From assembly GCA_013373085.1 (NCBI GenBank), contig JABXIM010000038.1:19116-83115 (forward strand): DNA of 64,000 nucleotides. The letters run 5' to 3'. This document shows, piece by piece, positions 26,501-34,870 of this stretch. Both the position numbers and the translations under genes were made by a program. The notes below the pieces were generated by a model. It ran no database searches, had not been told where the DNA came from, and saw nothing but the letters and a program-made list of their open reading frames with translations. The first letter of the stretch is position 1, and every line of letters starts with the position of its first letter. Source of the DNA: Oceanospirillaceae bacterium (lineage in GTDB: Bacteria; Pseudomonadota; Gammaproteobacteria; Pseudomonadales; Balneatricaceae).

Positions 26501-27286
26501 CAGGTCCAGCGTCAATTGCCATTGTGGCGCCCCGAGCGGATCATGGAGCTGCGCCTCGAGCGCAAGGTCGGCCAGCCCCTGTAGCTGCTGCGTCAGGCTC
26601 AGCTGCGAACGCAGCGAGCCTGTCAGCCCACCGCTTCCGGACAGCTCTCCGTACTCCGGCAGAACCGCGCGCCACTGCAGACTGAAATCGAGGGGATAGT
26701 CGCCTGCGGCATCGACATCGCCTGCCAGCGCCAGCTCACCTTGAGGCGCGCTGATGTCGAAGCGGTCCAGCACCAGCCGCCGGCCTTCGCTGTGCAATCC
26801 GAGTTCGACGCTATCGATCAGTAAAGGCTCCGCGCCGTAGGGCTCGATGCGAAGTTGCCGACCGTAAATGCTGTCTACCCTGATCTGCAGCGGCACCGCG
26901 ATGCTGTCTGGCAGCTGCAACGTCGCGGGGGGCGTCTGCTCCGGCGATTCAGTGCCCGGCGGCAGTTTCAGATCCAGTACGTCGACACCGACACTGTCCA
27001 GCTGCAGGCGCCCCTGCAACAGCGCCGCCGGCGTCCAGGCGAACTCGACGCGGCCGGCCGTCAGCTGCAGCGCCTGTTGACGGTATTCGAGTCCTTCGAG
27101 TTCGAGCCGGCCCAGGAGCCGCCCCCGCAGGTCACGATAGCTCAGCTCGCCCGGCAGCAACGGCTGCACCCTCCCCACCAGCCAGGACGTTCCTGTTTCG
27201 GTCAGGCCAATCGCGGCAACAGCGCCCAGCAGCAGCAAAAGCAGCAGCAAAAGCCCCAGCAGAACTCGTAGCGTCCAGCGTTTCAA
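23522..27286 (-). CDS. tamB: Translocation and assembly module protein TamB
   Basis: The 1254-residue protein has one N-terminal membrane anchor (LRVLLGLLLLLLLLLGAVAAIGL) followed by a very long beta-rich periplasmic region full of repeating SL-x-L/AD-type strands. The conserved C-terminal DUF490 domain follows, with RATGNIGVATGEYTLYGQDMAIERGSLVYTGGPVDNPGLNLRVRREV and SKLSYLMFGR. TamB bridges the inner membrane to the outer-membrane TamA and is implicated in autotransporter assembly and phospholipid transport. The length is near E. coli TamB (1259). It overlaps tamA by four bases and is the second gene of that operon. Confidence 0.95.
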   Translation of the reverse strand: MKRWTLRVLLGLLLLLLLLLGAVAAIGLTETGTSWLVGRVQPLLPGELSYRDLRGRLLGRLELEGLEYRQQALQLTAGRVEFAWTPAALLQGRLQLDSVGVDVLDLKLPPGTESPEQTPPATLQLPDSIAVPLQIRVDSIYGRQLRIEPYGAEPLLIDSVELGLHSEGRRLVLDRFDISAPQGELALAGDVDAAGDYPLDFSLQWRAVLPEYGELSGSGGLTGSLRSQLSLTQQLQGLADLALEAQLHDPLGAPQWQLTLDLTRFDPEPFVAELAGHALSGKVELQGGLEAASGTLSVDGSLPDVGAVALSAELEASPEQLRLGDARIRLPDTGALISIDGLVSALRTAPQLDLRLDWQGLRYPLPKDVPAQFASDKGELRITGPLEDYRLELVAALAGEQVPAADLTLEGQGNLQGFSVLALRIDSLGGELTLDGQADWAPQPAWKLQARARDIDPGLQWPEWQGTLGFSLATEGSLADGVPQLLATLESLSGQLRDQPLSGEGKVQLQGSDLTIDRLQLGWGNAKLAASGQAGEQLALDWQLEASDLATLLPDAAGKISARGTLSGPRETPALAADISAAALAFQGNRLEQLNGALALDLGWRSPARIDLEARNILAAGQSIDSLSLVGGGAQQDHSLDLSLDSEAATLAMRLEGGLFEQQWRGRLSRLELEQPEAGRWTLEAPAALVLAAGSASSESLCLAAQNAGGRLCVDGQWRAAGESAGKLRLERLPLALLSPWIPTATQIEGFVNADARAQLAAGGALSYQAHLTLDETRLTLPDEGLAFDLDEARIDADGNQNRGQAELVLRLDDVDGRMNASVAVDDLQGQGKLSGQLQLALEDLSFISVLVPDIRVGGGRVNGDIRLAGNLQQPRISGALALDDGRVEVPASGIALELLQLKLRDDPARPDHMLLEGSAVSGGGELSLSGDLQPLLPSARIDIRGDRFQAVGTPEIQVYISPQMQVEYRSERIAVRGELVVPEAMITPPTVSAGAVTVSPDAVIVDADGEPEPLPFGPVMDLSLRLTLGEKVQVDAFGFRGRLTGSMMLTEDARRVTRATGNIGVATGEYTLYGQDMAIERGSLVYTGGPVDNPGLNLRVRREVEDVIVGASVAGSLRQPSFELFSQPSMPDSSKLSYLMFGRAPGASTTGEQAALAKLALSLGREGGSAVGEKLTETLNIDEIGFGGGDTLEETSLYLGKYLSPRLYIKYGVGLLEPTSEFVMRYQLTKKLVFESNTGTEDSGADLFYSLER

Positions 27287-29031
27287 AGGTCGGGCCCCAG
27301 GGTAAAGTGAATGCGAAAGCCGGAATCCTCCAGCGGCACCGCAAGATCGACACGTACCGGACCGATCGGAGACAGGTAGCGCACGCCGAGACCCGCCCCA
27401 CTCTTCAACGGATCGTTGACGGAGTTGATGGCATTACCGGTATCGAAGAAGGCGGCAACGCGCCAGTTCTCCGCCACCAGATAATCCACTTCGGCGCTGG
27501 CCGTTAGCAGGTTGCGGCCGCCGACGACGTCGCCGTCGCTGTTCTCAGGACCCAGTTCCTTATAGCCGTAGCCCCTCACACTGCTGTCGCCACCGGCATA
27601 GAAACGGTGCGACGACGGCATCACAGCGAAGTTTTCCATGGCGGTAACACCGATGTCGGCACGGGACAACAGCCGCATCCGCTCGCTCAGCGAGAGCACG
27701 TGCTTGCCACTGGCAAGCCCCTGCACGAAGTTGGCTTCGGACAGCAGCGACTCGGAGGCCCCCTTGAGCGTGAGCGAAAAGCGGTAACCGCGGCTCGGGT
27801 TGAGCGGATTATCGGCGCGGGTGATAGTCCAGCTCCCTCCGGGAATCAGGAAAGTGGTTTCATTTTCTTCGTCGGAGAGGGTATAGCGCTCCTGTTCCCA
27901 GTCCAGAGAAAGGACCTGCTGCCAGGGCCCCAGTTGCTTCTGCCAGAAACCACCGATCGAGGTAAGCGTGCTATCGGTGGTATCGGTATCTTCGGTTTCC
28001 TGTTTGATGCGGGCACCGTATTGGTCGGTATACGGGACCTTGCCGGGAATGTTGTACTGCAGCACCACCGCCGACTTGACCTCGGACAGCCGCAACAAGC
28101 CGTTCCAGCTGTGTCCGCGGCGGTTGAGCCAGCGCCGGCGTACACTGCTGCTCATGCGTGCGCCGGTATCGGTACCGTAACCGATACCGAACTTGTAGGC
28201 GGTGCGTTTGTTGGGCTCGAGGCCCACCTGGATCGGCACCACATGGTCGACGGCCTCGTCCCAAAGGGGCTGAACCTCGACGGTACTGAAATACTCGCTG
28301 TCGATAAGATAACGCTGCAGCTCCAGCAGCTTGTTGGTCGTGACGGGATCGCCGTTCGCAAACGGCTGATAACGCTGCAACAGCGACAGATCCACCGGCG
28401 ACTCCCCATACCGGACCTCGCCGATACGGTAGCGGGGCCCCGCATCCAGTCGCAGCTCGATGTCCGCCTGGCGACGCTGTGGATCGACTCGCAGTTGCTG
28501 ACGACCGAACTCCGCTTCGTAGTAGCCCCGCTCCGCGGCGACCGAGCGCATGCGGCTCTTGTGGTTTTCATAATCGGCGTGGTGCAACACCGCACCGGGT
28601 ACCAGCGTCTCGGAGTGCTCCAGCTTCTTCATGACCGGATCATCTTCAGCTTCGCCAGTCACCTGCAGATCGACAGCATCGAGACGTACCGGTTGTCCCG
28701 GGGCGATGCGATAGCGCGCCACCCACCCCTCGTTCCCGCGGATAAGCTCCGCCTCGATATGGGGGGCGTAGTAGCCGAAAGGCTGCAATGCCGCCTCGAT
28801 CTGCTCACTTGCCTGGCGGTGCAGATACTGCAGCCGGCTGCTCATCGGCGCCGGCTCGCCGTTCAGACGCTCGATCGCCAGGTGAGCCCGGATATTCCGC
28901 TCCAGTTCCGGCGCCAGCTCACCGCTGATGGCCCCGACCTCGACAGCGACCGTTGCGGCCTCTTCAGCGGCGGCGGACAGGGGAAGTAGCAGCAAGCAGC
29001 AAAACCATCCTGTCCCGAGGAATCTCGTCAC
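27283..29031 (-). CDS. tamA: Translocation and assembly module outer-membrane protein TamA
   Basis: The 582-residue Omp85-family outer-membrane protein has a signal peptide (WFCCLLLLPLSAAA), three POTRA domains (about residues 25-265) and a 16-strand barrel whose last strands contain the family motif GGDSSVRGYGYKELGP and end GFRIHFTLGPDL with a terminal region typical of barrel-insertion signals. It is first in the tamA-tamB operon and works with TamB. E. coli TamA has 577 residues. The divergent neighbour is a sigma-54 activator, 190 bases away. Confidence 0.95.
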   Translation of the reverse strand: MTRFLGTGWFCCLLLLPLSAAAEEAATVAVEVGAISGELAPELERNIRAHLAIERLNGEPAPMSSRLQYLHRQASEQIEAALQPFGYYAPHIEAELIRGNEGWVARYRIAPGQPVRLDAVDLQVTGEAEDDPVMKKLEHSETLVPGAVLHHADYENHKSRMRSVAAERGYYEAEFGRQQLRVDPQRRQADIELRLDAGPRYRIGEVRYGESPVDLSLLQRYQPFANGDPVTTNKLLELQRYLIDSEYFSTVEVQPLWDEAVDHVVPIQVGLEPNKRTAYKFGIGYGTDTGARMSSSVRRRWLNRRGHSWNGLLRLSEVKSAVVLQYNIPGKVPYTDQYGARIKQETEDTDTTDSTLTSIGGFWQKQLGPWQQVLSLDWEQERYTLSDEENETTFLIPGGSWTITRADNPLNPSRGYRFSLTLKGASESLLSEANFVQGLASGKHVLSLSERMRLLSRADIGVTAMENFAVMPSSHRFYAGGDSSVRGYGYKELGPENSDGDVVGGRNLLTASAEVDYLVAENWRVAAFFDTGNAINSVNDPLKSGAGLGVRYLSPIGPVRVDLAVPLEDSGFRIHFTLGPDL

Positions 29032-29221
29032 GACTGATCTCTTTCCTTTTCGAACATTGCGGGCGGGGCGCCAATGAAACCATTACCGCTGCCGGCCGTC
29101 GAGCCCTCAAGCTTAGCGTTTTTGCCTCTGCCGGGTCATCTACCGGATGCTCCGGCGCGGGCGATCTGCTAACGTTCCAGGACAGAGCGCGGGCAACCGA
29201 GAGCTATCAAGGAACGAAGTT

Positions 29222-30601
29222 ATGAACGATCCTCAAACACTGCTATCTCGGATGCTTGACGGCGGCGACCCGAGCAGCCAGCTGTTCGAACTGCTGTCCA
29301 GTCTCTGCCAGGGCGCGGTGGCCGTAGACCCGGACTGCCGGGTGCTGTGGATGAGTGATCAGTACCGCGACCTGATCGGCGTCCCGAAGGGAATGACGGT
29401 CATTGGCCGCCCGGTCGAGGAAATCCTGCCGACCACCGGCCTGCCCCGGGTCGTCCGCAGCGGCAAGCCCAACTTCGTCGATCTGATGCAGATCAACGGT
29501 CGCTGGTGCCTGGTCACGCGGCTGCCGCTGAAAAAGCCTGACGGCAAAGTTTTCGGCGCCATTGGCTTCGTCTTCTACGACGATCTCGACAGTATTCAGC
29601 CATTGTTCGACAAATTCGCACGCCTGCGCAAGCGCCTCGAGTCGGAGAACCTGCTGCGTCCGTCCCGCTACGCCCTCGATGACATCATCGGCGAGTCCAC
29701 CGCAATGCAGCAGCTGCGACGTCAGGCGCTGCGTGCGGCGCAGCTCGATACCACCCTGCTGCTGCTGGGCGAGACCGGTACCGGCAAGGAGCTGCTGGCA
29801 CAGGGTATTCACAACGCTTCGCCCCGCGCCGGCGGTCCCTTCGTCGGCATCAACATGGCGGCATTACCGGAATCGCTGGTCGAGGCCGAGCTATTCGGTG
29901 CGGCACCCGGTGCCTATACCGGGGCCGACCGCCAGGGCCGCAAGGGCAAGGTTCAGCTCGCCCATGGCGGCACGCTCTTCCTCGACGAAATCGCCGAGAT
30001 GCCGCTGCCGATGCAGGCCAAGCTGCTGCGTGTGCTGCAGGAACGGGAAGTCGAGGCGCTCGGTTCCAACCGCCTCGAGCAGGTCGATGTCCGCGTCATT
30101 GCCGCAACGGCCAAAGATTTGCGGGGACTCGTCGATCAGGGGGAATTCCGCGCCGACCTTTACTATCGCCTCAACGTATTGCCGATACGGCTGCCACCAC
30201 TGCGCGAGCGTCACGGCGATATTCCACTGATCAGTGACCGACTGTTGTCCCGCATCCAGCAGCAGGCGAACCTACCGGCATTGTCCCTGTCACAGGCCGC
30301 CCGCGACTGGCTCGAAACCTACAATTGGCCCGGTAACGTGCGCGAGCTGCACAACCGCCTGGAGCGGGCCTGCGTCATGGCCGAGGGCCAGGCCATAGAA
30401 CCGGGGGACCTCGGGGCCGACGACGACCTGCCACGCAAACCGGCGCGTCCGCAACAGCTGGAAGAGATCCGCCAGCAGACCGAGTGGGAGGCGCTGCAGG
30501 AAGCGATCCGCCTGAGCGGAGGCAATAAAAGCCAGGCCGCCCGCCGCCTCGGCATCTCACGGGCAACCCTCTACGAGCACCTGAAGAAGTACAAGCCCTG
30601 A
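29222..30601 (+). CDS. PAS-domain sigma-54-dependent transcriptional activator
   Basis: The 459-residue cytoplasmic regulator begins with a PAS domain (about 15-125: [27 protein letters not shown]). The AAA+ sigma-54 interaction domain follows: Walker A GETGTGKE, the GAFTGA loop as GAYTGA, Walker [10 protein letters not shown], and the R-finger region [19 protein letters not shown] Fis-type helix-turn-helix closes the protein ([25 protein letters not shown]). There is no receiver domain, so the PAS ligand or redox state probably controls it. The start at 29222 follows AAGGA at a proper distance. Targets are unknown; no sigma-54 promoter was noticed immediately beside it. Confidence 0.92.
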   Translation: MNDPQTLLSRMLDGGDPSSQLFELLSSLCQGAVAVDPDCRVLWMSDQYRDLIGVPKGMTVIGRPVEEILPTTGLPRVVRSGKPNFVDLMQINGRWCLVTRLPLKKPDGKVFGAIGFVFYDDLDSIQPLFDKFARLRKRLESENLLRPSRYALDDIIGESTAMQQLRRQALRAAQLDTTLLLLGETGTGKELLAQGIHNASPRAGGPFVGINMAALPESLVEAELFGAAPGAYTGADRQGRKGKVQLAHGGTLFLDEIAEMPLPMQAKLLRVLQEREVEALGSNRLEQVDVRVIAATAKDLRGLVDQGEFRADLYYRLNVLPIRLPPLRERHGDIPLISDRLLSRIQQQANLPALSLSQAARDWLETYNWPGNVRELHNRLERACVMAEGQAIEPGDLGADDDLPRKPARPQQLEEIRQQTEWEALQEAIRLSGGNKSQAARRLGISRATLYEHLKKYKP

Positions 30602-30722
30602 ACACGCCTTCGTTATTCACTTCCTGTATGGCGTGACAAGACAGCCAGACAATACTGTATCGAAACCCGTACAGCCATTACCGCTAATGTCGCCAGCGGA
30701 TTCACACAATTTGTTGTTTTCC

Positions 30723-30749
30723 TTGCTTTTATAAAAACTGGTCTACACT
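30723..30749 (+). promoter_or_regulatory. Putative promoter with sigma-S-like -10 element
   Basis: TTGCTT (30723-30728) and TACACT (30744-30749) are 15 bases apart; the extended -10 TCTACACTT agrees with the KCTAYRCTT sigma-S consensus. It would drive the structured transcript that ends at 30951. Confidence 0.45.
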
Positions 30750-30755
30750 TTGCTG

Positions 30756-30951
30756 CAGTGCAACATAGAACCGTACGGCCTGATCGTCCTGACGATTCCG
30801 GCCCGGACAGCGGCTTCCCTGGTCGCGGCTTTCGGTTTACGACTTTCCGGGTTTGGGGACCGGGCACTTGCCGAGTGGCGTCTGTCACTCGCATCTCCTG
30901 CGGGCTTGTCACCCGCACTTTGGGGCGGACCTTTGTCCGCCCCCGTTTTTT
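30756..30951 (+). ncRNA. Candidate small RNA or terminated leader upstream of sixA
   Basis: No gene is convincing in 30602-31036. From the putative promoter a transcript of about 195 bases would end in three successive hairpins. These are CGAGTG/CACTCG (30872-30891), TGCGGG/CCCGCA (30899-30917) and a strong terminator (30922-30951). It could be a free-standing small RNA or an attenuator for sixA, whose ATG is 86 bases past the terminator. I cannot match it to a named RNA family by eye. Confidence 0.45.
30922..30951 (+). terminator. Strong rho-independent terminator inside the spacer before sixA
   Basis: GGGGCGGAC (30922-30930) and GTCCGCCCC (30935-30943) form a perfect nine-bp stem with the loop CTTT, followed by CG and six T residues. 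It is 320 bases after the sigma-54 activator stop, too far to be a simple end for that gene. Confidence 0.85.
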
Positions 30952-31036
30952 ACCGCAATGCAAAGCGCACCCTCCCTGGCAATTCCGGCGCTTTCGACCA
31001 ATACTGCTACGACATCACGTGAACCTGGCCTCTCCG

Positions 31037-31534
31037 ATGAAAAAGCTCACGCTGATCCGGCACGCCAAATCCAGCTGGGACAACCCTGCGCTGGACGATT
31101 TCGACCGCCCCCTGAACAAACGAGGCGAACGCGACCTGCCCGCAATGGCACAGCGGGTCCGCAGGTTCGGCCTATTTCCAGACCGCCTGCTTTCCAGCGG
31201 CGCCGTGCGCGCGCTGACCACGGCCGAAGCCCTCGCCGATACGCTCGAACTGGATGACGAACAACAGCTGCTGGTCCTGCCGGAGCTGTACGAATCCTGT
31301 TATCAGACGCTGCTGCATCAGCTGCAGCAGCAGGACGACCACTGGCAGCACCTGATGGTGGTCGGTCACAACCCCGGTCTGGAAAACCTCGGTTACTACC
31401 TGACCCACGAACGGCTGGTCAAATTTCCCACCTCTGCGGTGATGCATATCCACCTCAGCATCACGCGCTGGTGCGAGCTGGCCGAGTCCTGCGGCAACCT
31501 CGAGCTGTTCGACTATCCGAAAAAGCATCAATAA
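31037..31534 (+). CDS. sixA: Phosphohistidine phosphatase SixA
   Basis: The 165-residue histidine phosphatase carries the catalytic RHG-type motif as LIRHAKSSWDNP at the N-terminus and the second histidine in VVGHNPGLENL. Both are diagnostic of SixA, which removes phosphate from histidine of phosphotransfer proteins (NPr or HPt domains). The length matches E. coli SixA (161). An in-frame extension upstream runs through the structured region and is not coding, so ATG 31037 is the start. Confidence 0.9.
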   Translation: MKKLTLIRHAKSSWDNPALDDFDRPLNKRGERDLPAMAQRVRRFGLFPDRLLSSGAVRALTTAEALADTLELDDEQQLLVLPELYESCYQTLLHQLQQQDDHWQHLMVVGHNPGLENLGYYLTHERLVKFPTSAVMHIHLSITRWCELAESCGNLELFDYPKKHQ

Positions 31535-31619
31535 ACATTATTAGAAGCATCAACGACCGTTATATCTGTTTATAGCCCTGCCTGCGGTAAACTTGTCCTT
31601 TTGCCGCCCGGAGCCTGGC

Positions 31620-32582
31620 TTGGACCTTTACCTTCAATCACTGCAATTCACCGCCGGGGTCGTTATTCCGATCTTCGTCATCGTCCTGCTCGGCTACCTG
31701 CTCAGGCGCTGGCAACTGATCGACGATGCCTTCATCAACACCGCCTCCCGCCTGGTCTTCATCGTCGCCCTGCCGACGCTGGTGTTCATGTCGATCGCCG
31801 GTACCGACTTTCAGGCTGTGTTCAACCCGGCCCAGCTCGGCTTCGTCTTCAGCGGCGTGCTGCTCAGCTTCGTCACGACCTGGTGGTTGGCGGCGCGGCG
31901 AATCAAGGCGCCCGAGGATCTCGGCGCCTTCGTGCAGGGCGCCTTTCGCAGCAACTACGGCATCATCGGTCTGGCGCTGAGCTACAACCTGTTCGGCAAC
32001 GGCGGCCTGAGCCAGGCGTCGATGCTGCTGGCGCTGGTCATTCCGATGTTCAACGTGCTCTCGGTCATTGCCCTGACCGTACCGATGCAGGGCCGCGATG
32101 GCGGCGCGATCAGCGTTCCGCAGATTCTGAAGGCGGTGATCAGGAACCCGCTAATCATCGCGGTGCTGCTGGCGTTGCCGTTTTCCTATTTCGGTCTGCA
32201 CCTGCCGGAAACACTCGACACCACGGGGCGGTATTTCGCCAACCTGACACTGCCGCTGGCGCTGCTGACGATCGGCGGCACTCTGGATCTCAAGAGTCTC
32301 AGACGCAGTTCCGGCATGGCTTTCTGGGCCAGTGCTATCAAGCTGTTACTGGTGCCATCGGTCATGACTCTGGTCGCCGGTCTGATCGGTTTCTCCGGTC
32401 AGGACCTGGCGATGCTGTTCGTGCTGTTCGGTTGCCCCACCGCCGCCGCCGCCTTCGTCATGGCGCGCGCCATGGGTGCCAATGCCCAACTGTCGGCGAA
32501 CATTATCCTGATCACCACGCTGGGCTCCATTCTCACGCTCAGCAGCGGTATCTTCGCATTGCGTCTGATGGCAGTCATATGA
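31620..32582 (+). CDS. AEC family auxin/malonate-type permease
   Basis: The 320-residue inner-membrane protein has about ten hydrophobic segments in two repeats. The AEC/Mem_trans pattern is clear: VVIPIFVIVLLGYLLRRWQLID, INTASRLVFIVALPTLVFMSIA, then FVQGAFRSNYGIIGLALSYNLFG, and in the second half LTLPLALLTIGGTLDL and FGCPTAAAAFVMARAMG. I prefer TTG 31620 with CGGAG seven bases upstream over TTG 31593; both are non-ATG. The substrate (probably an organic acid or amino acid efflux) is unknown. Confidence 0.88.
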   Translation: MDLYLQSLQFTAGVVIPIFVIVLLGYLLRRWQLIDDAFINTASRLVFIVALPTLVFMSIAGTDFQAVFNPAQLGFVFSGVLLSFVTTWWLAARRIKAPEDLGAFVQGAFRSNYGIIGLALSYNLFGNGGLSQASMLLALVIPMFNVLSVIALTVPMQGRDGGAISVPQILKAVIRNPLIIAVLLALPFSYFGLHLPETLDTTGRYFANLTLPLALLTIGGTLDLKSLRRSSGMAFWASAIKLLLVPSVMTLVAGLIGFSGQDLAMLFVLFGCPTAAAAFVMARAMGANAQLSANIILITTLGSILTLSSGIFALRLMAVI

Positions 32583-32676
32583 GCACCGACGCCGATGGTC
32601 TTATGACGTTTGTGCACTGCAACCGGGATCAGGGTTGTTTTATGCTATAGATAAAAGCCTTTCAACGAGCGCTCCC

Positions 32677-33750
32677 ATGCTGATCGACTTTCTGAGCAAC
32701 CTGATCGATCTCTATCTCGACACGGCGTTCTGGCTGCTGGCAGGGCTGGCGCTGGCCGGGTTGATCAAAGGCTGGATTCCGCAGGCGCTGGTGCGCCACT
32801 GGCTTGACGGGCGCGGGCCCGGTACGGTGGTGCGCGCGTCGCTGATCGGTGCGCCACTGCCTCTGTGTTCCTGCGGTGTGTTACCGGCGGCGATCGGCCT
32901 GCGCCGTGCCGGCGCCTCCAAGCCCTCGACAGTCTCCTTCCTGATCGCCACCCCCGAGACCGGCGTCGACTCAGTCGCCCTGTCCTACGCGCTGCTCGGC
33001 CCCGTTCTGGCGGTGGTACGCCCGGTCGCCGCCATTCTCAGCGCCATATTCAGCGGCCTGCTGGTGCTGGGACTGGATCGCCGCCAGGACAGGGTACCGG
33101 ACGCGCCCTCCACCGCTGCGTGCTGCAGCAAAAGCGAGGAAAGCTGTGGCGCCGGGCATCAGCACAACCATGACCAGCCGGCGCCGAAAGAAACCTTTAT
33201 CCACAGCCTGACGGAGCTGGTCGACGATATCGCTGTCTGGCTGGCCTTCGGGCTGGTGCTGGCGGCGCTGGTCAGTACCCTGGTCGAGCCTTCAGCACTG
33301 CTCGAGGTCGGCGAGAGCGTATGGACGCTGCTGCTGATGCTGCTGGTCGGACTGCCGCTGTACATCTGCGCCACCGCCTCGACCCCGCTGGCAGCCGCAA
33401 TGCTGGCCGCAGGTCTGTCGCCGGGGGCGGTTCTGGTGTTCATGCTGGTGGGACCGGCAACCAATATCGCCTCGCTGGGCATCCTCAGCCGGGAACTCGG
33501 CGTGCGTACCGTGGTGCTCTACCTGACGGGCATCTGCAGCAGCGCGCTGCTGCTGGGCTATGCCACCAATCTGCTGCTCGATGCCGGGCAACTGCAGCTG
33601 CCACAGGCACTGCCGACCGACACCACAGGCGGCATACTCTTCGCGGCGCTGCAGTGGCTCTCGGCCGGCGTGCTGTTACTGCTGGCCATCCGGCCGTTGC
33701 GCCGGCGCCTGCTGCCGGCCGAGGTCGGAGACGGTTGCTGCAACTCCTGA
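32677..33750 (+). CDS. SO_0444-family Cu/Zn efflux permease
   Basis: The 357-residue inner-membrane permease is of the DUF318/SO_0444 type. The first half holds PLPLCSCGVLPAAIGLRRAGASKPSTVSFLIATPETGVDS, and the second half VGLPLYICATASTPLAAAMLAAGLSPGAVLVFMLVGPATN, the two characteristic signatures. Between them is a soluble loop rich in cysteine and histidine (CCSKSEESCGAGHQHNHDQ), a probable metal-binding segment, and the C-terminus ends GDGCCNS. A role in copper or zinc export is the family annotation. ATG 32677 was preferred over an upstream in-frame TTG, although its ribosome-binding site is weak. It is followed by a hairpin and a REP-like element. Confidence 0.88.
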   Translation: MLIDFLSNLIDLYLDTAFWLLAGLALAGLIKGWIPQALVRHWLDGRGPGTVVRASLIGAPLPLCSCGVLPAAIGLRRAGASKPSTVSFLIATPETGVDSVALSYALLGPVLAVVRPVAAILSAIFSGLLVLGLDRRQDRVPDAPSTAACCSKSEESCGAGHQHNHDQPAPKETFIHSLTELVDDIAVWLAFGLVLAALVSTLVEPSALLEVGESVWTLLLMLLVGLPLYICATASTPLAAAMLAAGLSPGAVLVFMLVGPATNIASLGILSRELGVRTVVLYLTGICSSALLLGYATNLLLDAGQLQLPQALPTDTTGGILFAALQWLSAGVLLLLAIRPLRRRLLPAEVGDGCCNS

Positions 33751-33760
33751 ACCTTTAGCT

Positions 33761-33838
33761 GGCGGGCACCCGCCCGCGTGGGAGCGGCGCCCTCGCTGCG
33801 AACAATGTGGAAGCCGCCGGGCGCGGCGCCTTGTAACG
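33761..33838. repeat. Hairpin plus REP-like element after the SO_0444 gene
   Basis: GGCGG-GCAC-CCGCC (33761-33774) is followed by GTGGGAGCGGCGCCCTCGC, which matches the GTGGGAGCGGC REP core and the copy at 17260. The second arm (around 33812-33833) pairs only imperfectly. It lies between convergent genes. Confidence 0.5.
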
Positions 33839-33853
33839 GGGGACCGTTGCCCC

Positions 33854-34783
33854 TTACGCCAGGCTTTCGGCCAGCAGTTCGGCATAGGGGTTGTGTTCGC
33901 GTAACGCATCGACGAACCAATGCAGTGCACGCCCCTGGTTGCTGCTGTGCCAGGCGACATAGTGGCTGTGATCGCTGCGCACCAGCTCTACCTCGATCTC
34001 CCTGAGCTCGCCGCTCGCCAGATAGGGCGCGGCACGAAAACGCGGCAGGTAGCCGATGCCAAGCCCCGCCAGCTGCGCCTTCAGCTTGGCGTCGAAGTCG
34101 GGTACGAACAACCGCGGCTGGCTTTCTACGAGGCCGTAGGTCAGCGTCGGCAGCCGCGTCGAGCTGTCCGGAATCACCACTGAAGTAAAGCGCCGCAGGG
34201 CATCGCGTTTGATCGGCTGCTCCAGCGCGCAGACCGGATGATCCGGCGCCGCGACGTAGCAGAAGGCACCGTCCGGCATCAGCGGCAGCGGCAAGGTCTC
34301 GTAGGAGCGCCCTTCCGGCGGCAGTCCCGGCGCACCGATCACCAGGTCCGCCCGCCCCTCGTGGAGACAGTCCCAGGTGCCCGCGAGGGTTTCGTAACGC
34401 AGCGCCAGGTGGATATCCGGTTGCTCCTGCTGAAAGCGCCGCAGCAACGGGAAGATCAGCTCGATCGGGAAAATGCCGTTGATGGCGATGGTCAGCTGCG
34501 CCTCCCAGCCGTGCGCCATGCGCTGTGCCATCTCGGCCAGCGACTCGGTGGCCTCGAGGATCTGGCGACCGTGCTGCAGCAGCATCCGCCCCACCGGGGT
34601 CAGCACCATGCGCCGCCCCTGCTTCTCGAACACCTTGATATCATGCTCCTCCTCCAGTCGTTGTACCGTGTAGGTAATCGCAGAGGGGACGCGATAGAGC
34701 GCCTCGGCAGCAGCAGCGAAACTGCCGTGACGATCGATGGCATCCAGTACCTTGAGGGCTTCGAGGGAAATCTGAGCGGGCAT
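33854..34783 (-). CDS. LysR family transcriptional regulator
   Basis: The 309-residue LysR-type regulator has an N-terminal winged helix-turn-helix (LEALKVLDAIDRHGSFAAAAEALYRVPSAITYTVQRLEEEHDIKVFEKQGRRMVLTPVG in two halves). A linker helix and substrate-binding-like effector domain follow (LTIAINGIFPIELIFPLLRRF, ADLVIGAPGLPPEG, LGIGYLPRFRA). The start at 34783 gives MPAQISLEALKVLDAID; the longer frame lacks similarity. It is divergent from the ankyrin gene and convergent with the SO_0444 gene. Its effector and target are unknown. Confidence 0.92.
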   Translation of the reverse strand: MPAQISLEALKVLDAIDRHGSFAAAAEALYRVPSAITYTVQRLEEEHDIKVFEKQGRRMVLTPVGRMLLQHGRQILEATESLAEMAQRMAHGWEAQLTIAINGIFPIELIFPLLRRFQQEQPDIHLALRYETLAGTWDCLHEGRADLVIGAPGLPPEGRSYETLPLPLMPDGAFCYVAAPDHPVCALEQPIKRDALRRFTSVVIPDSSTRLPTLTYGLVESQPRLFVPDFDAKLKAQLAGLGIGYLPRFRAAPYLASGELREIEVELVRSDHSHYVAWHSSNQGRALHWFVDALREHNPYAELLAESLA

Positions 34784-34870
34784 CGTGCATCCTGGGATAA
34801 AATCAGGTTTACATGATTCTAACCGACAGGGCCCGGAAACGGGGCTTTCATCGACCGGGGACAACGACTG

